Shown: piece after piece, positions 56,801 through 64,000 of the stretch
Position numbering within the stretch: the first letter of the stretch is position 1
How the letters are laid out: every line of letters starts with the position of its first letter
Assembly (NCBI RefSeq): GCF_036711975.1
Contig: NC_091975.1
Location: forward strand, 2,482,501-2,546,500
Length of the DNA stretch: 64,000 nucleotides
From: Onthophagus taurus
Lineage: Eukaryota > Arthropoda > Insecta > Coleoptera > Scarabaeidae
Direction: 5' to 3'
Position numbers and translations under genes: made by a program
Notes under the pieces: generated by a model
The model's input: the letters and a program-made list of their open reading frames with translations, nothing else
Database searches by the model: none
What the model was told of the DNA's origin: nothing

Positions 56801-59800
56801 GAATAAAATTTAAACGGCGGCAAATCGTATTCGCCCGGAGTAATCGGTTTTGAAATTCAAATTTTCGGGTCCACCCCATTAATCGACGAAGCAACAGCAA
56901 CTTTGTATACAAATTCCTCACTTTTGTTCATTTCCAAGAATTTTATCTTTTTTTAATTTTCCTCTCGTTTTAACTGTTGACGTCAAAAAAATTTTAACAC
57001 TAATTTTAGAACAGCTGAAGAAATGAGATGCTCGTTTCATATTGAATTTACGGCATGAGTTGTTCCTCATTAAGTTATTACCCTTTCTAACTCGAAAGTT
57101 TCTCGTTCTTGGTCTAGTACAAACATATTTTCTTCAATTCTGACAATCGTTCAGAATGAAATGGTTTCTGAATTATTTGATTATCTCAAGTTAAATATTT
57201 CGCCTGGAATAAATACTTTATTTTAACTTGTATATTTTAGCTGACGTGCAAACTACTTCTCTGTTTATAAAATACCCTGGGGATATCTAATAAAAATGCT
57301 GAAATGTTAAAAATATCCAAGATGTATTGATTTTAAAACAGGGGGTGATTTTTATTTGAAATTTCAATGTATATTGTTGGGTTTTAAATAAAAATTACTA
57401 CTTTATCCTGAATAATTCCACGGAACCCAGTAAAGTAAGCCGTCAGAAGAGAAGTAAGTAGATAAGATTCAATTGTATCGCACACAGTAAATCCTCTTTT
57501 ATTGGCTGCGGAGAAGGATTGTGGATATCTCCGTGGATGTAATGTGGACAAAATGTAGTTTCTGGATAAAGTAGGATTTAGATTTGAAACCTAGTTTTCT
57601 TCCACACCGAATTTAAAAAATTTAATTTAATTTAAATCAAAATTTAAATTAGAATTCTCTTATGCACCAAGTTTATTAAAAGTTTAACATAATAAGCATA
57701 ATAATTATAAAGAAACTTTGTTGCTCGGTTACTTTGATTGACAGGAAGCAAAGTTTTACGACAACTTTATAATTAATAAGTTCCTTGTTATACACATGAT
57801 ATAAATTACTTCTTAGAATTTCAGATTTTAGAATCTGTCTCAATGAAACTCTGCGAAGAATGATATTAATAAAAATTGTTCATAACAAATCATAAAAACA
57901 TAATCTATAAACAATTTTTTTTCAACTATTTCATATATTATGTTGTTATAATCCAAAGAATCGTTAAAGTTCTAAATTGACGTTTTTGAATAACAAATAT
58001 TGTTGTAACAAAAATACCAAAAAATCTAGAGAGAAAAGTTTATTGTTCATTTATTGTTAATTGTGATACATATGATATAAATAACTTATTAAATAACTAG
58101 AATTTCAGATTTTGGAATCCATCTCAATAAAACTCCTCGTTTCTCCACCGTTTTTAGATGAAGTGTAGATCACATTGGTATTATAAGAAAAATTTGCTTC
58201 TATTCAGGTTTGAAAAGGTGTGATTACCAACGACGCGGCGTATTTCAAATTTTAACGCAGTTATATGCGCGGGAAATATTGCTTTTGAGCTGGTAACGCA
58301 ATCATCCAACCTTTTTGGACAAACCCCTTCAAATCGTTAAGTGCACTTCCGCAGGATATTTCCACTTCTATAAAAAGCGAAAGGTTTCATTTCAAAGTTT
58401 TGCGAAAATCTCGAAAACTTTTCATCTTTTTTAATTAAAATAGTTTAACACATTTTTTTGATGTACTCGAAACAAACTTTTTTTAATTATAAACTTAATA
58501 ACGTGTGTTGATAATCTTGAAGCTTTACCGTCGGAAACTCTACGGATGCTGCTCTAATATTAAATGGTCGTCAACGTCCGGTTTAAATCTGCAAATCCCG
58601 GCAATAATCTAACACGTGGGAACAAGCCGGATCTTCATCAAGAACGGAGGTCCACACTTAAACGAGCTTATTAAGATTTATCGAGGTCGAAACATCTATT
58701 AATTTCTATAAAGTAGGTACTTGAAACTAAAATGGTCTAATAAACCCACAACTTAGCAATGTTTTAATTAAGTAGTAATCGTTAAGATAGATAAGTTTTA
58801 ATAGGTCTCGATAAGAAAATTTATGTTGAGATGTTTTGTACAAATTTCACTTTATTATCATTATTATTATTATTACATTTAACAAGAAGAATTTAATTAG
58901 CAGTAACAATGAAATAGAATCTTGACCAAACTTTTTAATTGCACTTTTAATTAAAAGATTTTCTCTCGCGGCTAAAACTAACTCAAATAAAATTACAACG
59001 AAGACGATGCAACGACAGAACACTGAAAAAAAAACTTTAAAGAAAACTTACTCGTCTCCAGTAAATTAACAGTTTGTTTACCGGTTAACGAAATAAAACT
59101 TAAAAGAGTTTTTCACTTTTCAGTGCAGTTCTTACCTTTTCAAAGGGGTTCGATTTCAATTTCATCCCCTTTTATGTGGTGTGTCAGAACTCGCTTCCAA
59201 TCAATAAAAGTTTGAACCAAATATCTCGTTTTATCATCCCAATGCGTCCGTTTAGAGTTTTTAATGGGAAATATATAGTTAATAGTTTTGTTTTGCACTT
59301 TATCTTTATATTTTTTTTTTGTATTGACTTTAATATTTAAGGTTCGTAAAACCTTCAAATCAACTATTTACGGGTTTTTAAATTACTCTAAATACATCCA
59401 CAAATAATGCGGTAATAAATTTGGTGTGAATCGCCTATAAAAGAGAATCGTTGGATGCAATTTATATGATTTATAGATAATCGAAATGCCCAATTCGGAA
59501 TATAAAATTTGAAAATCGCAATTTTAATAAGTTAACTTGTAAGCTAAGGTAAAATTTATTAACAAATTAAATTTGGAAATATAAGAACATTTAATATCAG
59601 CTTATTGTGTCCCTCATATCTCGTGTGCTGTTCTAGTTTTCAATGTTTATGAACTCGCTTTGGCTTGACTCCGAGACTTGACAGCAAAACGCATAGAGTA
59701 ATGTTCAATTCTAGAGATTTATTACTTCCATTTCCATCTTTTTAAACATGACAGTTTCATTTTAAATTAGAAAATGTGCCGAAGTCGTAATGAAGGTTTC

Positions 59801-62800
59801 TGGTGACACTAAAACAGCAATTACATGAGAAGGTTCTGCATAAGGTTACAAATGTTACGATATATAATAATTAAGGCTATGAAATTGTGGGCTATGCTTG
59901 GAATTCTAAGTCTGTTAGGTTGGTAATAGTCATAGTTGGGTTATAATCGCTTACGAATAACTTTTAGTTGATGCATTACAAGCAATTTTCATCCTAGCAT
60001 TTTTGGCTTTTTTGTTACAACAAAATTTGATACCCAAAAACGTCAATTTAGAACATTAGCGATTCTTTGAATTATAACAACATATAAATAATAATGGGAA
60101 AGAATTCGGTCTTCAAATATAAATCTATTGTAGTTGTATTGTATAAAGTGTACCCAAATTAATTTTGCGAAACTAAACATACCAAACTATAACCCTAATT
60201 AAACACTCCTTGCAGGTCAAATAGACCACTGTACAATGTTGAGAGTACCTTGGGGCCACTTACGTCGCCCTTGCAATATAGAATACGGTACCATAAAATT
60301 TAACACCTCAATAATCAATAACCTAATCAAATTTGTCTTGAAACGCATAACTCAGAGAGATTTTTAAAGTAGCCAAATCCATTTACTAATGAAATTTACT
60401 TGTAACTATGTGGGAAACCTGGTGAGAGTTTGTTGATTTTCCTACTTTGAGGATTTAAATAGATTAGATTTAGGAATTTAATTAAAAAAAATTAATCAAT
60501 CGTTTCCCTTTTCTTTCAGACGGTTAGAATGATGGTTGCGGTGGTTTTGGTTTATTCGATCTGTTGGTTACCATTCAACGTGTATTGGGTAAGTAAATAA
60601 CGTAAATAAAAGAAAATACACCAGTAAATTCACCAAAAAGAATTTATCAAAGGAAAGTAAACGATACAATCAGCAGTAAACGTTTAAATTGGTTCTTTTA
60701 AAAGCATTAAACTTAATATTCCCAAAATATATGAGTTTTTTAAAAAATGTTTATCATCAAAAGATTAATAAAGAATAAAAAGATCTAATGGATACATCAA
60801 AGAGGAAAGTTATAAATTTACCAAAATTTAAACCTGATGCATATCGCTCGTATGATCCATAAATGACACGACGTTTTGGCGAATTTAGCCGTCCAAAATT
60901 TAATGGCTATTGATCCGATATGAAACGTTGTCGTCGCAGAACGTGGTAAACTTTATTTATACCCCGGTTCCGTCGAGTATATGACGCGAATCGAATTGTA
61001 TCATGAATTATAACTTTGCTCTCGAAACGGTTTCTTCGAAAATTCCCACTCATTAAATAGAAAATGTTATGAATAAAGATCATCTTATATAACCATCACT
61101 TATTATACATAGATAGGTGTAATGAAAATGAATAGGTACACATCAAAGATAAATACAGCTTTATATGCATTAACACAGACAGACAGGAAGAGATAGTTAA
61201 CGTTGGGATGTGCAACTCAAAACATGCCATGCCACTTTATCTTTTCTCTTATCTATCTAACGAAAAGTGTCAAATTTGGCATTTTGAGGATTCTTGCCTT
61301 GTATCTAAAAAATGGCGATAACTATACCGATACAAATCATGGAATATGTTATTTTGATTCATAACACACAATTTTTATATAAAAACTTTTTCTCCATCTC
61401 GTTTAGTTCTTGAGTTATACCCTTGAATTATCAATACAAATGATATAAATGAATAACAAGATTTAATATCATGGATTAAAATTTAAAATATAAACAAAAT
61501 TGAAAATAAACAATTTACTTCATATCTTTTACACGATAAAAATTTTATGTATTCAATTTTAATTAATTTTCAAATGTTTGAAATTAATTGATGAAAAGAT
61601 TTTTTATAAAAGAAACATTTTTACATGAAATTTTTATTTAGATTATTAGTTTTAAAACACTTTTTTCTTTTTTTTCTAGATTGTAAATTCAGAAATAGAA
61701 AATCGCAACGTAAAAAAATACTTATTCTACACGGTCCACGCCTTGGCAACTTCACATGCTTGTTACAATCCGATAATATACTGCTATATGAACAGCAGGT
61801 TTCGAGCAGGGATTTTGTCGACTTTACCCTGTTGTCGGAAATGTATAGCTTCGTTGTCGAAGCGTTCTAAATCTTCAACCAGTTTACCGCTGACAAGTAA
61901 GTTTAAGTATGTACAGAGTTTCTTTTATTAACAAATTTGATGTTTGTTATGTGATCCATGTTTTCTTTATCTATTTACTGTTTAAGTTTTTTATTAAAAA
62001 TTATTAATACTAAATTAATACATTTAAATCGGAATTGAACGCTTCAGTTATATAGAGTAAGCAATCAACCAACAGTTTATCCACATGACTGCTTTATTTT
62101 GCTTCATTTTCTGGATCAAATAACTCACTACCTATTCCACTTTTGCTTCAATTTCACCCCGGGGATGAGATTTACTCTCGTCAGATAACGACCTAAATAA
62201 TCGAAACGGTTTCTAATTACTACAGATAACATACTTCGATGAACTTGATTCATTTCACGGATAATTTGTAAATGATCCTTCGTCAGTTTTGATTACAATT
62301 ACCAAAAAAAACGTAATTGGGAAGTTTTTTGATAAAAAAAAAGAGTGAATTTGTGCTACATTGGTCGAGATGAAAATTTGAATTTCATGGACAACTGAAA
62401 ATCCATATTCATGTGACATGGACAGAGTTTCAGTGTGGCCAATTTTATTATCCCAAATATCCGGAAACTCTTCCCCTGAATACAATCAAATCATGGCAAT
62501 GCTAAAAATATAATTCAATTTCTTTTGATTATCTCATTTTAGATGTTCTTAAATAAAAATATAATCCCTCTATTTCTTCCATATCTTGTATTAGCCGATG
62601 ACGTAATAAAATTTCATTGCAAAACGTTACCTTTATGACCCCTTTAGGTCAACTATACATTATCAAGGGATCCATTTCTACAACATCTACGCCGTAAATT
62701 CGAAACGGATCCGAGTATCCACAGCCGTTATTCCCTTTATCTTTTATAATACAAGTTGCACTTTGAATATAAATATACAGATTACTAAATTGTGTATCCA

Positions 62801-63578
62801 AGTTATTTTTAAAATGGTACTTTTATTAAAATACTTTCAATAATAGAGAATATTAACTTGAGTGAATTAATTATAGGAGGAGAAGATGCATCTTGCATAC
62901 GAAACGGGGTGTTCTAAAGGAGATTCAGGTGAACATTGATTTGGTCAGGGAAATCAAAAGCCATTATATTCAACAATGGCATTATTAGAGTCGTGAAATG
63001 GTTTGCGAACTTCTCGATTGTGTCATCGAATTTCATCCATAATTAGCGTAAATTGTCTCTAGTTAATGTTTCCAATAATACCTATTGAGTTAAAAAAAAA
63101 GTTTCAAAAGTTTTTTTGGATTTAACAACTTGTAAATAGGGTGTTGCATTAAACACAAAGTTCTAAACAATTTTGTAGTTTTCCAGTTACTAGTTATAAG
63201 AATTACATCAAAAAATTAATTTTAACCCAACCCAAACCAATCCCAATAATGTTTTAACACTTTTTTAATAAATATTAAAAACGATAAAATAAATATCAAT
63301 AATTGTTTATCTTTATTAATAGAAATATGATGAAAATAATTCTTATAGGCTTAGAAGGAACGGATACAACCCTTCTAAATCGAGACAACACATGCACTAC
63401 CTATATAAGCATGAGACGACAGAATGGTAGCCGGATATCAAAACCAAACAACCACCATCAACACCATCAGGTTCCAGTTCGTTCCGCTTCAATGATGCGT
63501 TCCACAATCGCGGGGAACCAGTGCAATTACAGGAAATCGGTCCGGTATCCGAATAACGTCGTCGAAAATCAAATATAA
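47872..63578 (+). CDS. Neuropeptide GPCR, RYamide/NPY-receptor type
   Basis: Rhodopsin-family receptor for an amidated neuropeptide; plasma membrane, G-protein coupled. Five coding exons, 47872-48389, 50332-50530, 60520-60588, 61680-61896 and 63349-63578, join in phase to 1233 nt (410 aa). N-terminus has three glycosylation sequons (N2, N5, N8). TM1 GN (38-39), TM2 NLAIGD (62-67), TM3 Cys94 and DRYVAIVWPLRPRM (DRY 118-120), ECL2 Cys near QCDRYIC, TM6 CWLPFNVYW (254-262), TM7 NPIIYCYM (292-299), then a palmitoylation-type CC motif (PCCRKC) and a Ser/Arg/His-rich tail. The DRY-WPLRPRM and NPIIYCYMN..F blocks fit insect RYamide receptors best. Other NPY-like receptors are the alternative. An acceptor-like site ending at 47800 suggests a 5' noncoding exon upstream. 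Introns are 1.9, 10.0, 1.1 and 1.5 kb; the 10-kb one hosts a nested antisense gene. Confidence 0.88.
48480..49010. repeat. ~20-bp minisatellite in GPCR intron 1
   Basis: About 20-25 degenerate units close to AGCAGTATCTAGTCTTCTGT, with unit length drifting between about 18 and 23 bp. A short interruption near 48590-48610 contains CTATTAACTCTAGC-like sequence. The ORF spanning 48713-48922 (repeated S-N-L-L) is a by-product. Same unit as 40120-40300. Confidence 0.9.
51959..52276 (-). CDS. FAM162/UPF0389-like mitochondrial membrane protein, intronless and nested
   Basis: A single-exon ORF of 105 aa on the minus strand, inside GPCR intron 2. The order LGKYKTMREVPQFV, then ERARHRVKVLVANCMML, a membrane helix (GTAIACYFVAKSGKAAQ) and a basic SMDWHKQLKEEYK tail matches the FAM162/UPF0389 family (human FAM162A/B and fly CG9231), single-pass mitochondrial proteins linked to apoptosis in mammals. 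The N-terminus (MKRIGYMHRVNV) is basic and could act as import signal but looks shorter than in relatives. A minus-strand AATAAA (51924-51929) lies 30 bp past the stop, so it seems to be a transcribed unit. It is either an intronless family member or a retrocopy with intact frame. Confidence 0.78.
   Translation of the reverse strand: MKRIGYMHRVNVIEKYFLVRLGKYKTMREVPQFVNAAAVERARHRVKVLVANCMMLGTAIACYFVAKSGKAAQARGESLQQRSMDWHKQLKEEYKTEQRNKLPEL
55660..55860 (-). mobile_element. 3' end of a non-LTR retrotransposon ORF
   Basis: The minus strand reads RGRQRKDGKVEGD, then SRRKWCRIVEEVKTHQGL and a stop at about 55661-55663. This is the conserved C-terminus (GRPRKRW...W..IVEEAKTH.GL-stop) of a common insect non-LTR family. 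Upstream bases also match the element type (Gly/Arg-rich) but in broken frames. A dead 5'-truncated insertion in GPCR intron 2. Confidence 0.7.
57790..58139. repeat. Two direct copies ~280 bp apart
   Basis: A block with ACATGATATAAATTACTT, AGAATTTCAGATTTTAGAATC and TCTCAATGAAACTC occurs at 57790-57855. It recurs with small changes at 58065-58139. Between them is the unit that is also found inverted at 60001-60083. Confidence 0.65.
57940..58023 (+). repeat. Dispersed repeat, inverted partner at 60001-60083
   Basis: ATGTTGTTATAATCCAAAG, TTCTAAATTGACGTTTTTG and ATTGTTGTAACAAAAA appear here and, reverse-complemented with few differences, at 60001-60083. Length is about 84 bp in both places. Confidence 0.75.
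60001..60083 (-). repeat. Inverted copy of the repeat at 57940-58023
   Basis: Reverse complement of the 57940 unit with about 10-12 differences and nearly equal length. Both are in GPCR intron 2, about 2 kb apart, so the transcript could fold there. Confidence 0.75.
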
Positions 63579-64000
63579 TAAGAGAAAAATCCGGTTAACC
63601 AAACGAAAATAGAGTAGAAAAAGGGGAAACGGGATTTTCGGACGGACAAGCGTTAAGTCCGCAGTCTTAGTGAGTAAAAGGAAAAGATCTCTCCAGAAAA
63701 GAAATCGAAAATCGCTGACGTCATTGGCTAGACGAAAAGCGAATTCTTTCGTTGAATCAGTCGAGTGGAAAACGTTTGGATATCTTTCTAGGTGTGGAAA
63801 TTGTAATCGAACTATAAAAAAAATGTATCAAAAGAAACATGAATTGAAGAAAAAGAAAGACTGAGAAGAAAATTTTAATGTAACGTTAATGTAACAAACA
63901 GGAAACTATTTGCAGTTAGAGTTATATTCAAGTAAACTCAGAGAGTGTTGAATTGCACAATTTGAACTGTTTGGAGAGGGTCATATGTTAAGCTTCGCAC
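63579..64000 (+). other. GPCR 3' UTR / downstream flank
   Basis: Sequence after the GPCR stop, probably 3' UTR. A Lys/Arg-rich ORF at 63670-63864 starts only at GTG and shows no family signature; I regard it as chance. No AATAAA is visible before the window ends. Confidence 0.45.

Larger units (their letters stand above)
50531..60519 (+). other. 10-kb GPCR intron 2 outside the nested gene
   Basis: Apart from the nested FAM162-like gene, a retrotransposon tail (55660-55860) and the repeats near 57790-58140 and 60001-60083, I find no supported feature. ORFs at 53466, 54195, 54960 and 59140 are short and not protein-like. Confidence 0.5.

Noticed and set aside
63670..63864. 64-aa Lys/Arg-rich ORF after the GPCR
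   Set aside because: It begins only at GTG, is low-complexity and lies in the probable 3' UTR.
1..64000. CRISPR arrays, operons, ribosome binding sites
   Set aside because: The window is a spliced eukaryotic genome; the only arrays are satellites without spacer structure.

Overview
This window looks like AT-rich nuclear DNA of an insect. Evidence: spliced genes with GT/AG introns, Cys-rich Nimrod-type receptor repeats, a RYamide-receptor-like neuropeptide GPCR, an insect-type Syncrip gene, and abundant decayed non-LTR retrotransposons and small repeats. The order cannot be fixed from sequence; a beetle is only a guess.

Left part (1-14,300): Syncrip/hnRNP Q-R occupies the minus strand. Nine coding exons (2574-13281) splice in consistent phase to 630 codons. 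Its RRM2 start is encoded by two alternative exons of exactly equal length (136 nt). From 13,300 to 19,500 there is no convincing gene: GC-rich patches, possible untranslated exons or promoter of Syncrip, and remnants of retrotransposons.

Middle part (19,500-34,600), plus strand: (i) a five-exon, 803-aa type I membrane protein built from two tandem copies of the GPR158-type ectodomain (Cache-like part plus Cys-rich module) but without a seven-helix domain; (ii) mitochondrial pyruvate carrier 1 in three exons; (iii) WDR36/UTP21 of the small-subunit processome in two exons, whose intron is almost filled by a retrotransposon fragment with a hairpin element inside it; (iv) an eight-exon, 1014-aa Nimrod-type phagocytosis receptor with about 24 NIM/EGF-like repeats.

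Right part (34,600-64,000): a 13-kb gene-poor stretch with a 178-180 bp tandem satellite and a ~20 bp minisatellite, then a neuropeptide GPCR of RYamide/NPY-receptor type in five coding exons (47872-63578, 410 aa). Its ~10-kb intron carries an intronless FAM162/UPF0389-like mitochondrial protein gene on the opposite strand.

The genes do not form a pathway. Recurrent small repeats tie the window together: the same satellite, hairpin element and minisatellite families occur at two or three separate loci. Exon structures were derived by hand from splice consensus, phase and protein continuity; untranslated exons and transcription starts are uncertain.
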